Shown here: piece by piece, positions 16,178-23,696 of the stretch
Position numbering within the stretch: position 1 is the first letter of the stretch
Layout: the number at the start of each line of letters is the position of its first letter
Source of the DNA: Candidatus Peregrinibacteria bacterium Greene0416_19
GTDB taxonomy: Bacteria; Patescibacteriota; Gracilibacteria; Peribacterales; Peribacteraceae
Reading direction: 5' to 3'
NCBI GenBank assembly: GCA_007375735.1
Contig: VMEW01000017.1
Coordinates: 1 to 33,134, forward strand
Length of the DNA stretch: 33,134 nt
Notes under the pieces: generated by a model
What the model saw: the letters and a program-made list of their open reading frames with translations, nothing else
What the model was told of the DNA's origin: nothing
Databases searched by the model: none
Made by a program: the position numbers and the translations under genes

Positions 16178-16398
16178 CTTTCGAAAGAGGGCAATGTTGA
16201 TGAATTTCAACTCCCTCGCCCTGCGCCCTGGATGGGGTCAGGAAGGTAATGGGGGTTGTTAGGGGGATCTAGGAAACCGGACAAGGTGTCCTGGTCCCCC
16301 TAACAAGAAAATCTGTGAAGGAGAGCACATGTGTGGAAACGAAGATGAATAAGGGTGCCCTCACTAACGCCAAAAAAAGGCCACCCCGGTGGCCTTTT
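16178..16398 (+). ncRNA. Structured 3' region or small RNA downstream of the SGNH gene
   Basis: About 220 bases without a plausible reading frame but with several stems: CTTTCGAAAG (16178-16187), GAGGG...CCCTC (16187-16217) with inner GTTGA/TCAAC, a perfect 12-bp stem TTGTTAGGGGGA (16256-16267) with TCCCCCTAACAA (16295-16306), and a closing terminator. It may be the 3' untranslated part of the SGNH mRNA or a separate small RNA. I do not recognise a known RNA family. Confidence 0.45.
16372..16398. terminator. Strong bidirectional intrinsic terminator
   Basis: GGCCACC, CC loop, GGTGGCC, extended by A-T pairs. It is followed by TTTT on the plus strand and by seven Ts on the minus strand, so it can act in both directions. 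Confidence 0.85.
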
Positions 16399-16429
16399 AT
16401 CTGTGTGTCTGGTTCGCGCGTAGCTCTGT

Positions 16430-16900
16430 GTTGGTGTGAACAGGCTGACGAATGACACGGTCCCGACTTCGCTCTACGAGCTCCGCTGGGCGCGGTGGGA
16501 TGAGGAATCCCGTCTTTCTGCCTTGCTCCGGCCTCTTGTTTCTCCTCGCGGCCCGACGAGGTTCCCGGGACAGTCTCGCACCCTGAGCGGACTCGAAGGG
16601 GAGACAAGGGAAGCGTGCACGCGCAGCGTGCGATTGCGCAGGATCGGATCCTCGGATCGATCAAGCGACGTTGCAAAGCAGAGAGGAGCGTGGCCACTGT
16701 GGGTGCAAAGACGGTCGCTATACCCAGAGTGCGCAATGAAGCGGTGTGTGGCCGGGAGGAACGTTTGCTGGCTTTCCGAAGCCCTGTAGCGACACGAGTG
16801 TCTGCTACGGGGCCAGGGCTTAAGTGACCACGCTTCTCTCTACTTTTGGACCGGTGGTGTGAGGGATCAAATGCGTGTCCCCGGCCGGGGAGACTTTTTT
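16430..16900 (+). ncRNA. Candidate large structured RNA, family not recognised
   Basis: A GC-rich stretch of about 470 bases with no credible protein, bounded by a terminator on each side. Stems include GGGAT/ATCCC (16497-16511), nested TTCCC/GGGAA with GTCTC/GAGAC (16562-16612), an 18-bp long-range helix pairing 16681-16698 with 16823-16840 (two mismatches, both wobble-like), and inside it AAGCCC/GGGCTT enclosing a GTAGC-GACAC/GTGTC-GCTAC hairpin near 16780-16810. It ends in an intrinsic terminator with six Ts, giving plus-strand orientation. Length fits RNase P RNA or tmRNA, but I do not find their hallmark sequences. The 5' end is approximate. Confidence 0.5.
16877..16900 (+). terminator. 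Intrinsic terminator of the large RNA
   Basis: The CCCCGGCCGGGG stem, extended by GT/AC pairs across an AG bulge, is followed directly by TTTTTT on the plus strand. Confidence 0.8.
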
Positions 16901-16907
16901 GTGTGGA

Positions 16908-16928
16908 GATTTGTTCGATGAACAAATC
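16908..16928. repeat. 9-bp perfect hairpin after the large RNA
   Basis: GATTTGTTC, loop GAT, GAACAAATC. It begins the AT-rich stretch 16901-17162, which otherwise contains only the promoter region of the HD-domain gene. Confidence 0.6.
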
Positions 16929-17124
16929 GGATCATCGTAATCGTGGATGGTCGTTCAGGCAAATCACTCGTATATCGCGATGGATAGAATAAATGTTTGA
17001 GTATAAATTGTGCACAAAATTGAACATGGTATATGGCTCATGGATGTAGAGGAATAAGGGTGTGGATATCTTTTCACGGTATACCAATTCATAGTTTTGG
17101 CTATTCGCAGCCCTCAAAAAACGC

Positions 17125-17130
17125 TAGAAT
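17125..17130 (+). promoter_or_regulatory. Possible -10 of the HD-domain gene
   Basis: TAGAAT about 32 bases before the ATG at 17163; no well-spaced -35 is evident. The leader would be about 25 bases without a clear Shine-Dalgarno. Confidence 0.35.
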
Positions 17131-17162
17131 AGAACCAATAACACATTCACGTCCCATCATCT

Positions 17163-18812
17163 ATGAAAAACACCCATACGGCCGGCGAGCATGCAGATCC
17201 GGCTGATTCCTCTGATCCCATCAACCCCTCTGATCGAGGAAAGTATGTGCTGTTACCGGATTACAGACCTGATGTAGAGGCAGCTGCGAACAGGGTTCGC
17301 CAGGATGCCGAAGAAGGGCGAAATGCCCCCCATGCTCGTGACCCGGCCCTGCAAAGCGTGTCGCAGGGGATCAGAAGGGATCTTCTGGGCTCTGTGAAAA
17401 TGAACGTCTTCGCATCGCCAGATGCGAACGTCCGGGCAGTCATCGGCTCGGCCGCTCTCGACGAATACAAGTCCTTCCCGTCCCTCTTCCGGGCGTTGCG
17501 GAAAGTGCACGGGGATATCGATGCGCATTTTGACGGTGATGAACGGAACGTGCTCACGGTCATGCTGGAGGATTTGATGAAGAATTACATCAACGCGCAT
17601 CAGTACCACAATGCCGAGCATGCCCTCAAGATGACACATGATGCCTTCGAGATGGCAAAACTCATGGGTCTGCAGAAGGGCATGGATCTGCCGCTGGCTC
17701 GTCGCATTCTCTTCACCGGCATGTATCACGATGTGGGAAACAGCAGCGCCCCGGACAAGCCAGGAGGGGATGAGCTGGCGGCAGTGAAGAAGTTCCTGGA
17801 GGATGTGGCTCTCGCCAATGTCGGTCGCAAATTTCCCAGCCTGGTGTTGCAAGAAGAGGACGTTCTGCAGGTTGCCGGCAGCATCCTGGGGACGGTATTC
17901 CCAGACCGCTTCGCGACGAAGGAGCAGCTGATGGATCTGACGAAGTACAAGAATGCGTTCGTGAAGAACGCCGTGATCCAGCATCCGGACTACGTGACGG
18001 AGGGGCTCAAGCTCCTCCATGATGCCGGTTACAAGGATCTGACCAAGGAGCAGCTGGTCAACGCCATGCTGAATGGTGAAGCGCTCGCAGTGAAAAACGC
18101 AGATATTCTCTCGTCGCTCAGGGTCGAGAGCCTCGTGAAGAACGGCATCGGAAACGCCCAGGAGGATCTCAAGCGCTTGAACTCGCCCTTCTTGGGTCAA
18201 GGAGCGCAACAGTACCGCAACGGCTTCCTGGCGTTCCTCGCCGGCAAGTTCCACGGCGCATGGTTCGCGCCCATCGATGGGAGCGCAACGACGATCAACG
18301 AGGAATTCCAGACGCAGGCCGATAAAGAGGGGAGCCCGCTCCTCGTGCCGGCCGGGACCGCGCCGGTTGTGAGGGAGCGGGTGCAGGCCGAAGCGTGGAG
18401 ACTCATGGGAGAAGCGAAGAATGCCTACAACGCGTTCGTACAGCACGACGGGGCCCTGCTCAACGCGCTCCAGGCCTGCATGACGCGCATGGTGGACGTG
18501 CAGGGCCAACAGGCGCCTTCGTTCATGGGCTTGCGACTGAGGGACGTACCGCAGATGCTGCGGGACACGCTGAAGAACCGTGACGAGATCAAACAGGGAC
18601 TGCGTGCGTGGAAGGACGGCAGTGACGCGGATATCGATGCCGTTGACGCACTGGTCAACCGCGACGGGCTGGACGCGTACTTCGCGCCGGAAGCGCTGGG
18701 CGATCTCGCGGATCGGACGATCTCATCCCTGGATGGGCCCGAAGCCACCCGGATTTTCTGTCGCAAGGCCCTGGCGCAGGATCCGGCACTCGCACAGACG
18801 CTTATGGCTTGA
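17163..18812 (+). CDS. HD/PDEase-superfamily metal-dependent phosphohydrolase-like protein
   Basis: A 549-aa soluble protein. The segment QYHNAEHALKMTHDA (147-161) followed by FTGMYHDVGN (184-193, His189-Asp190) resembles the first two metal-binding motifs of class I cyclic nucleotide phosphodiesterases and HD hydrolases. The third and fourth metal ligands are less clear. The N-terminal 30 residues are a low-complexity stretch of Asp/Pro/Ser from a short DNA repeat. The C-terminal half (about 330-549) is helical and unrecognised. The substrate is unknown; a nucleotide phosphate is likely from the family. No obvious partner gene adjoins it. Confidence 0.7.
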   Translation: MKNTHTAGEHADPADSSDPINPSDRGKYVLLPDYRPDVEAAANRVRQDAEEGRNAPHARDPALQSVSQGIRRDLLGSVKMNVFASPDANVRAVIGSAALDEYKSFPSLFRALRKVHGDIDAHFDGDERNVLTVMLEDLMKNYINAHQYHNAEHALKMTHDAFEMAKLMGLQKGMDLPLARRILFTGMYHDVGNSSAPDKPGGDELAAVKKFLEDVALANVGRKFPSLVLQEEDVLQVAGSILGTVFPDRFATKEQLMDLTKYKNAFVKNAVIQHPDYVTEGLKLLHDAGYKDLTKEQLVNAMLNGEALAVKNADILSSLRVESLVKNGIGNAQEDLKRLNSPFLGQGAQQYRNGFLAFLAGKFHGAWFAPIDGSATTINEEFQTQADKEGSPLLVPAGTAPVVRERVQAEAWRLMGEAKNAYNAFVQHDGALLNALQACMTRMVDVQGQQAPSFMGLRLRDVPQMLRDTLKNRDEIKQGLRAWKDGSDADIDAVDALVNRDGLDAYFAPEALGDLADRTISSLDGPEATRIFCRKALAQDPALAQTLMA

Positions 18813-18818
18813 TGGTGA

Positions 18819-19220
18819 TCATCCCACGATCCGCGTCACCAGGTGCGGTCCCACCACCGCGACCGCGATGCAGAAGGCGGTCACCAGGCACACGAGCGAT
18901 GCCGCCGCCGCAATATCCTTGGTGGCCTTGAGGCCGGCGTGGCGCTTGGACGATGCGTTGTGGATGGCGCAGTGGCACTCATCCACGGCATCCGTCAGAC
19001 GCTCCAGTGCCGTATTCAGGAGTTCCACCGCCAGGAACATGCCGCCGGCCAGGAACAGGAGGGCGGTTTCGGTTCCTTTCAGCGGCAGCCAGACGAGGGC
19101 GATCGGGAGCAGAACGAGGAAGTAGGCCACGAAGAACGTCCGGAAGTTGCGCTCCCGGATGATGGCATGGACGAAGCCCTCCCACGCGTAGCCGAAGCTC
19201 TGCACTACCTTTTTCATCAC
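18819..19220 (-). CDS. DagK-type integral membrane lipid kinase (undecaprenol/diacylglycerol kinase)
   Basis: A 133-aa protein with three membrane helices. It has the DagK family marks ERNFR (cytoplasmic helix), AVELLNTALERLTDAVD (catalytic Glu and Asn), and KATKDIAAAAS (ATP/metal site). It phosphorylates a membrane lipid, probably undecaprenol in the cell-wall lipid cycle or diacylglycerol. A -10-like TAGGAT ends 9 bases before the first ATG. It is convergent with the HD gene (6-base gap) and follows glyA on the same strand. Confidence 0.92.
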   Translation of the reverse strand: MMKKVVQSFGYAWEGFVHAIIRERNFRTFFVAYFLVLLPIALVWLPLKGTETALLFLAGGMFLAVELLNTALERLTDAVDECHCAIHNASSKRHAGLKATKDIAAAASLVCLVTAFCIAVAVVGPHLVTRIVG

Positions 19221-19287
19221 CCACGTATCCTACCCTCCTTTTTCCACCTCAGAGAAGCGATGAGCGATAACAGGGAAGCGTTGAGGA

Positions 19288-20604
19288 TCAAATCTCATCG
19301 CTCACCGCGATTCCGGGGACGGGGAACTGCCGGCAGAACTCTTTGACTTCCTGGTGCGTTCTCTCGAGCGATGCATCGTCCCCACGCTTGTCGACGGCCC
19401 TCAGCATGAAGCCGGTGAGTGTCTCCATCTCCGGTTCCTTCATGCCGCGAGTCGTAATGGCGGGGGTGCCGAGTCGGAGCCCGCTCGGGGAGTAAGGAGG
19501 GTTCGTGTCGTCCGGGATGGTGCTCTTGCTGGCCGTGATGCCGATCCGGTCGAACAGGTGCTCCACCTCCTTCCCGCTCAGCTCGAAAGATTTGACACAG
19601 TCCATGACCATCAGATGATTATCCGTCCCGTTCGTCACCAGCTTGCAGCCGCGCTCCATGAGACAACGTGCCATGTGCTTGGCGTTCGTCACCACCTGCT
19701 GCGCGTAGACTCTGTACTCCGGTTTCATGACCTCGCCGAGGGCGACGGCGATGGCGGCAATGTTGTTCATGTGCGGCCCTCCCTGGAAGCCGGGAAAGAC
19801 GCTGCGATCGATGAGCGTGGGGAGGTTCTCGACGGTCTTCTCGGGCGCTTTCAGGGGATTGCTCACCTTCCCCCGTGAGAGGATCATCCCCCCCCGCGGG
19901 CCCCGGAGCGTCTTGTGGGTCGTCGTGGTCATGATGTGGAACCCGTCATCGAAGGGGTTCCTCAGCACGCCGGCCGCGATGAGTCCCGCGATGTGGGCCA
20001 TATCCGCCATGGTGATCGCGCCGACCTCATCGGCGATCGATTTCATCGCGGCGTAATCGAGCTCGCGGGGATAGGCGGAAAATCCTGCGAGGATGATCTT
20101 CGGTCTCTCCTGCTTCGCCACCGCCCGCATCTCGTCGTAGTCGATGGCGCCCGTCTCCACATCCTTCATCTTGTACCGGACGAAGCGGAACAGTTTCGTC
20201 ATGTACGTCACGGGGCTCCCGTGCGTCAGGTGTCCGCCGTGGGTCAAATCCATGCCCATCACGCAGTCGCCCGGCTCGAGCCACGCGAAGTAGACGGCGA
20301 CGTTCGCGGGCGCGCCCGAGAGCGGCTGCACGTTGGCGTGGTCGCAGCGGAAGAGGGCCTTCGCGCGCTCGATGGCGAGCGATTCCACACGGTCCGTGAA
20401 TTCCTGCCCTCCGTAGTAGCGCTTGCCGGGGAAGCCCTCGGAGTACTTGTTCGTGAAGGGCGTGCCGAGTGCTTCCAGGACGGCTGGAGAGACGTAGTTC
20501 TCCGATGCAATCAGCTCGACGCCATCCTTCTGCCTTCGCCGTTCGCCATCCAGAGCTTCGAAGACGTCGGGGTCCTCCTGTCGCAATGCACTGTAGGTGA
20601 GCAT
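19288..20604 (-). CDS. glyA: Serine hydroxymethyltransferase
   Basis: PLP enzyme converting serine and THF to glycine and 5,10-methylene-THF. Motifs include QKDGVELIASENYVS, NKYSEGFPGKRYYGG, QPLSGAPAN, DLTHGGHLTHG, MADMAHIAGLIAAG and TTTTHKTLRGPRGG with the PLP lysine at Lys231. I choose ATG 20604 (438 aa), since the family starts close to there and a -10 (TACGAT) ends exactly 6 bases upstream; a longer frame to 20763 would add 53 low-similarity residues upstream of that promoter. The next gene upstream, for 5-formyl-THF cyclo-ligase, acts in the same folate cycle. Confidence 0.95.
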   Translation of the reverse strand: MLTYSALRQEDPDVFEALDGERRRQKDGVELIASENYVSPAVLEALGTPFTNKYSEGFPGKRYYGGQEFTDRVESLAIERAKALFRCDHANVQPLSGAPANVAVYFAWLEPGDCVMGMDLTHGGHLTHGSPVTYMTKLFRFVRYKMKDVETGAIDYDEMRAVAKQERPKIILAGFSAYPRELDYAAMKSIADEVGAITMADMAHIAGLIAAGVLRNPFDDGFHIMTTTTHKTLRGPRGGMILSRGKVSNPLKAPEKTVENLPTLIDRSVFPGFQGGPHMNNIAAIAVALGEVMKPEYRVYAQQVVTNAKHMARCLMERGCKLVTNGTDNHLMVMDCVKSFELSGKEVEHLFDRIGITASKSTIPDDTNPPYSPSGLRLGTPAITTRGMKEPEMETLTGFMLRAVDKRGDDASLERTHQEVKEFCRQFPVPGIAVSDEI

Positions 20605-20610
20605 GCCAAT

Positions 20611-20616
20611 ATCGTA
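20611..20616 (-). promoter_or_regulatory. -10 box deciding the glyA start
   Basis: TACGAT on the minus strand with a 6-base gap to ATG 20604; the -35 (TTTCCG, 17 bases upstream) is weak. Confidence 0.4.
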
Positions 20617-20781
20617 TCGCAGCTCAGGGATGGCGGAAAGCTCGTTGGCCGGTGTGCGCTCCGCAAGGCTTGCTGCTGTCTCTGTGGATGCGGCTGGATG
20701 GTTTGTAGGCATCGATGGGAGGGAAAAGGGGCCCATTCTCCCCCCGGCACTCGCCGGGCGCAAGCGGCAGTGCCGATGGGA

Positions 20782-21375
20782 TCAGACCTCATGATCTTCC
20801 CGCTGGAGAATCGCCCGCGCCGTCACCACCGCATCCACCACCTCGTCATGCGGCTCCATTGGCACGACGTTGAGAAGCTGGCATTCGTAGCAAACGCCCC
20901 AGAACTTCGTGCATGAATTCGCCAATCGCTGCTTCCGGATCCAGACATCGTACCCGCCATTCCCTCGTCCCATCCGGTTCATCTTCCGGTCGTAGGCTCG
21001 GGCGGGCACCAGCGCGATCTGGAGTGCCTCCGGCTTCAAGGGCGGCGCATCGAGCGGGGGCTCCTGGGTGCCGATTGGTCCCGGGATCAAGTTCGTGAAT
21101 GGTGCTGCCCCGCGGAATGCGAGCTTGTTCGCCTCGAAGACCGGCAGGTAGACCGTCCAGCCCTCGGCGATCAATTCCTCGAGCAGCGGCTGGATATCCA
21201 CTTCGCTCTGCCGCATGGGGACGTAGCCGGCGATCACGCCCGGTTCCAGAGGGAGCGCTTGCCGGATGCGCCGGCAGACGCTGCGGCTCTCGGCGGCCCG
21301 GTCTTTCTCGCTCATCCTTGCCAGGCGTTCATCAATCGATTCTCGCAGCCGCTGCTTTTCCTGTTTGATGTCCAT
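20782..21375 (-). CDS. 5-formyltetrahydrofolate cyclo-ligase
   Basis: ATP-dependent conversion of 5-formyl-THF to 5,10-methenyl-THF (MTHFS/YgfA family), which recycles the inhibitory folate made by SHMT side reaction. A 197-aa protein of usual size; the N-terminal helix carries KQRLRESI, the centre has GYVPMRQSEVDIQPLL, and the ATP loop near 136-143 reads GRGNGGYD (family GRGGGYYD) after the strand ALVPARAYDR. It sits between dnaX and glyA on the same strand. The ATG touches the left arm of octamer array 2. Confidence 0.92.
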   Translation of the reverse strand: MDIKQEKQRLRESIDERLARMSEKDRAAESRSVCRRIRQALPLEPGVIAGYVPMRQSEVDIQPLLEELIAEGWTVYLPVFEANKLAFRGAAPFTNLIPGPIGTQEPPLDAPPLKPEALQIALVPARAYDRKMNRMGRGNGGYDVWIRKQRLANSCTKFWGVCYECQLLNVVPMEPHDEVVDAVVTARAILQREDHEV

Positions 21376-21379
21376 GATG

Positions 21380-21506
21380 AGCTTCTTATGCTGGTTAGCT
21401 TTTTAGCTTATTAGCTTCTTTTTTACCAGGATGCGCGACCAATAGTTGAGTATGCAGATGAAACCTAAGAAGCTAACCAGCTAAGAAGCTAACAAGCTAA
21501 CAAGCT
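21380..21506. repeat. Facing octamer arrays, locus 2 (dnaX to formyl-THF cyclo-ligase spacer)
   Basis: Left arm 21380-21420 has five AGCTTNTT-type units, one being ATGCTGGTT; right arm 21467-21506 has five AANAAGCT-type units, one being AACCAGCT. The unusual GG in the left unit (21388-21396) is matched by CC in the right unit (21475-21482), so pairing is kept. AGCTTCTT 21413-21420 pairs with 21467-21474 and 21380-21387 with 21483-21490. The right arm overlaps the dnaX stop and the left arm abuts the next start, exactly as at locus 1. Confidence 0.85.
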
Positions 21507-22971
21507 AAAACACTTCCGCCACCGCATCCGCCAGATCCACCGCCGGGGCGTCCGGCAACCCGGCGTCCGCTTCCTCCACCCGGCATTCCAGCCGCAGCCT
21601 GCGCTTGAACATCTGTTCCAGAATGTGCTCGAGCGCGAACAGTGATTCTTTCTGGGCCACCCGGTCACGATGGAAGCGGGAGGTGAAGCTGAGGGTGACG
21701 GTGGTCCCTTCCACCAGCATGATGCGGCCATTCTTCAGCGACATGCGCAGTGCGGGGGGCTTTGCAGCCTCGAGCAGATCCAGCCAGCGGCGCTTGAGCT
21801 CGCCGGCCGACAGTTCCGGCGCCTGCAGGATGGCAGCCGGTTTGGGCTCGGTTCTCACGGTGGTGTCGGGAGGCGCTTCCACCCGCGCGGGGGCTGCCGC
21901 GGGAGGGGTGCTCTTTCTGCTCTCGCGCGCAGGGTTTGCCGGCGGTGACGCTGGGGTTGAGGATGGATCGCTGCCGCACAGTAGTGACAGGAGGGCGGCC
22001 TCCAGCGCGAGCGCGGGCACCGGCGCATTCCGCACGGCACGCAGCGTGTTCAGAAGGGCATCCATCGTGCGGAGGTGACGGGTGGGGTCCTCCTGCCGTT
22101 CCAGGGTGGTGTGGAGTGCGCTGCGTTCAGACACGAGCAGCTGCCGGGCCAGCACGTCCATGGCCATGCCGTTCTCCTCAGCGGTGCGGACAACGTCCAC
22201 GATGGCTTGGCGGTCACCGCTCTCCAGTGCGGCCGCGATGCGTTCCACATGCCCATGCGCCGATTCACCCACCCGCTCGCGCACATCGGTTTCGGTGATC
22301 TTGGGGAGGGAACGGAGCTGATCGAGCAGCGCAATGGCGTCCCGCATCCCTCCTTGTGCATGGTGCGCCATCGCGCGCAGCGCTTCCCTATCCACGTCGA
22401 TGTGTTCCTGCATGGCAATGTACTGCAGCCGGCGGATCAGATCGTCATCGCTGATCTGTCGGAAGGCGTAGCGCTGGCAGCGGGACTGGATGGTGGCGGG
22501 AATCTTCTGCAGCTCGGTGGTGGCCAGGATGAAGTAGGCGTAGGGAGGCGGTTCCTCGAGTGTCTTGAGCAGCGCGTTGAACGCCTCCCGCGTGAGCATG
22601 TGCACCTCGTCGATGATGTATACCTTGGCCGCGGCGGCCACGGGCGAGAACTGGATCTTCTCCACGAGATCGCGGATGTCGTCGATCCCGCGGTTCGAAG
22701 CCGCATCGATCTCGATCAAATCCACCAGACTCCCTTCCTCCACCCCGCGGATGATCTGCCGGCGGAGAGCATCGTCGGTGACGCCCCGCGTCAGCAGCGC
22801 CTTCGCCAGAATCCGCGCCACCGACGTCTTACCCGTCCCGCGCTGCCCGGCGAACAGGTACGCGTGGCTCAGCTTGTCCTGGGCCACCGCCGTCTCCAGC
22901 GTCGAGATGATATGCTCCTGGCCGACGACGTCGGCGAAGGATTGGGGGCGGTACGTACGGTAGAGGGACAT
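21505..22971 (-). CDS. dnaX: DNA polymerase III subunit gamma/tau
   Basis: AAA+ clamp-loader subunit of 488 aa. Walker A is GQRGTGKT (42-49), Walker B DEVH (121-124), the sensor/arginine-finger region is IQSRCQRYAF, and the lid and collar follow to about residue 320. A proline/alanine-rich linker leads to a C-terminal domain. The four zinc-binding cysteines normally between Walker A and IEIDAASNRG are missing, replaced by a short helix-like stretch (TRGVTDDALRRQIIRGVEEG). A -10 TATACT ends 6 bases before the ATG. recR or a YbaB protein, often adjacent to dnaX, are absent. Confidence 0.96.
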   Translation of the reverse strand: MSLYRTYRPQSFADVVGQEHIISTLETAVAQDKLSHAYLFAGQRGTGKTSVARILAKALLTRGVTDDALRRQIIRGVEEGSLVDLIEIDAASNRGIDDIRDLVEKIQFSPVAAAAKVYIIDEVHMLTREAFNALLKTLEEPPPYAYFILATTELQKIPATIQSRCQRYAFRQISDDDLIRRLQYIAMQEHIDVDREALRAMAHHAQGGMRDAIALLDQLRSLPKITETDVRERVGESAHGHVERIAAALESGDRQAIVDVVRTAEENGMAMDVLARQLLVSERSALHTTLERQEDPTRHLRTMDALLNTLRAVRNAPVPALALEAALLSLLCGSDPSSTPASPPANPARESRKSTPPAAAPARVEAPPDTTVRTEPKPAAILQAPELSAGELKRRWLDLLEAAKPPALRMSLKNGRIMLVEGTTVTLSFTSRFHRDRVAQKESLFALEHILEQMFKRRLRLECRVEEADAGLPDAPAVDLADAVAEVF

Positions 22972-22977
22972 GATCCG

Positions 22978-22983
22978 AGTATA
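22978..22983 (-). promoter_or_regulatory. -10 box of dnaX
   Basis: TATACT on the minus strand with a 6-base gap to the ATG. The expected -35 region falls in the GGGCAA hexamer repeat at 22984-23007. Confidence 0.5.
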
Positions 22984-23007
22984 GGGCTAGGGCAAGGGCA
23001 AGGGCTA
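22984..23007. repeat. GGGCWA hexamer repeat, dnaX-lipoprotein spacer
   Basis: Four hexamers: GGGCTA, GGGCAA, GGGCAA, GGGCTA. The inverted form (TTGCCC/TGACCC) recurs at 23074-23109 inside the next gene, and again at about 24229-24252 in the DM13 lipoprotein gene. Confidence 0.7.
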
Positions 23008-23028
23008 GGACATCGGTGTGCTTCGCTG

Positions 23029-23034
23029 TATTCT
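23029..23034 (+). promoter_or_regulatory. -10 box of the thioredoxin-fold lipoprotein gene
   Basis: TATTCT ends 9 bases before ATG 23044; no Shine-Dalgarno in between. Confidence 0.4.
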
Positions 23035-23043
23035 TCTTCCACT

Positions 23044-23658
23044 ATGCAACTCACTGATCGTCCTTCCACCCGGACCCTTGCCCTGACCCTTGCCCTGACC
23101 CTTGCCCTCGTCGCCTGCGTCGACACCACCGGTCTGTCCGCACTGTCGAGCAAACCGCCCAGGGGCAGTCCGCAGGGGATTGTCATCGTGACGGAGTTCG
23201 CCGATCTACAGTGCCCGGCGTGCAAGGCTGCGCATTCGATGCTCCACCAGCCGCTTGTGGAGACGTACGGTTCCCAGGTGCGGTTCGACTTCAGGCACTT
23301 CCCGCTCCGCTCCCTCCACCGGTACGCGATGGATCTGGCGGAGGCGGCCGAATGCGCGGCGGATCAGGGGAAATTCTGGGAATATGTGGATGCCGCCTAC
23401 GAGAATCAGGACAGCATCAATACCAAGGCAGTCCGTGCGTGGGCGGACAGTCTCAAGCTGGATATGGACCTCTTCGACCGTTGCGCCAAGTCGCACATCA
23501 AGCGCGACATGATCCTGGCGGAGTACGAGGAAGGACGGAAGGCGGGTGTGGGGGGTACGCCGACGTTCTTCGTGAACGGCCGGAAGACCGAAGCGACGCT
23601 CCCGGCGCTCACCAAGGCGATGGACGAGCGGATTGCGGCGGCGATGAAAAATCTGTGA
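23044..23658 (+). CDS. DsbA/thioredoxin-fold lipoprotein
   Basis: A 204-aa extracytoplasmic thiol-disulfide protein of the DsbA/BdbD type. The signal peptide core is an unusual tetrapeptide repeat (T-L-A-L three times, encoded by three 12-bp DNA repeats at 23074-23109), ending in the lipobox LVAC with Cys25. The active site is CPAC (57-60) after EFADLQ, with the insert helices and the cis-proline loop VGGTPTFFVNG. It probably oxidises exported proteins. ATG 23044 is chosen by the -10 just upstream; an open frame runs much further upstream but overlaps dnaX. It ends in an intrinsic terminator. Confidence 0.9.
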   Translation: MQLTDRPSTRTLALTLALTLALVACVDTTGLSALSSKPPRGSPQGIVIVTEFADLQCPACKAAHSMLHQPLVETYGSQVRFDFRHFPLRSLHRYAMDLAEAAECAADQGKFWEYVDAAYENQDSINTKAVRAWADSLKLDMDLFDRCAKSHIKRDMILAEYEEGRKAGVGGTPTFFVNGRKTEATLPALTKAMDERIAAAMKNL

Positions 23659-23663
23659 ATGTT

Positions 23664-23696
23664 GCAGCCGGGCTCCCGGCTGCGTGTTTTATTATT
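23664..23696 (+). terminator. Intrinsic terminator of the thioredoxin-fold lipoprotein gene
   Basis: GCAGCCGGG, CT, CCCGGCTGC followed by GTGTTTTATTATT. It lies in the gap to, and slightly overlaps, the convergent DM13 gene. Confidence 0.85.

Noticed and set aside
16400..16900. RNase P RNA, tmRNA or SRP RNA identity for the large structured region
   Set aside because: I looked for the RNase P P4 sequences, the tmRNA ends and tag frame, and the SRP GGAA loop context and found none convincingly. Left as unidentified.
16269..16925. 218-aa minus-strand open frame across the RNA region
   Set aside because: Composition is Arg/Ser/Pro-rich and low in hydrophobic pattern, it runs through a terminator and several RNA stems, and it has no start signals.
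22075..23043. Long 5' extension of the thioredoxin-fold lipoprotein frame
   Set aside because: The extension is antisense to dnaX, would bury the signal peptide, and lies upstream of a -10 placed just before ATG 23044.
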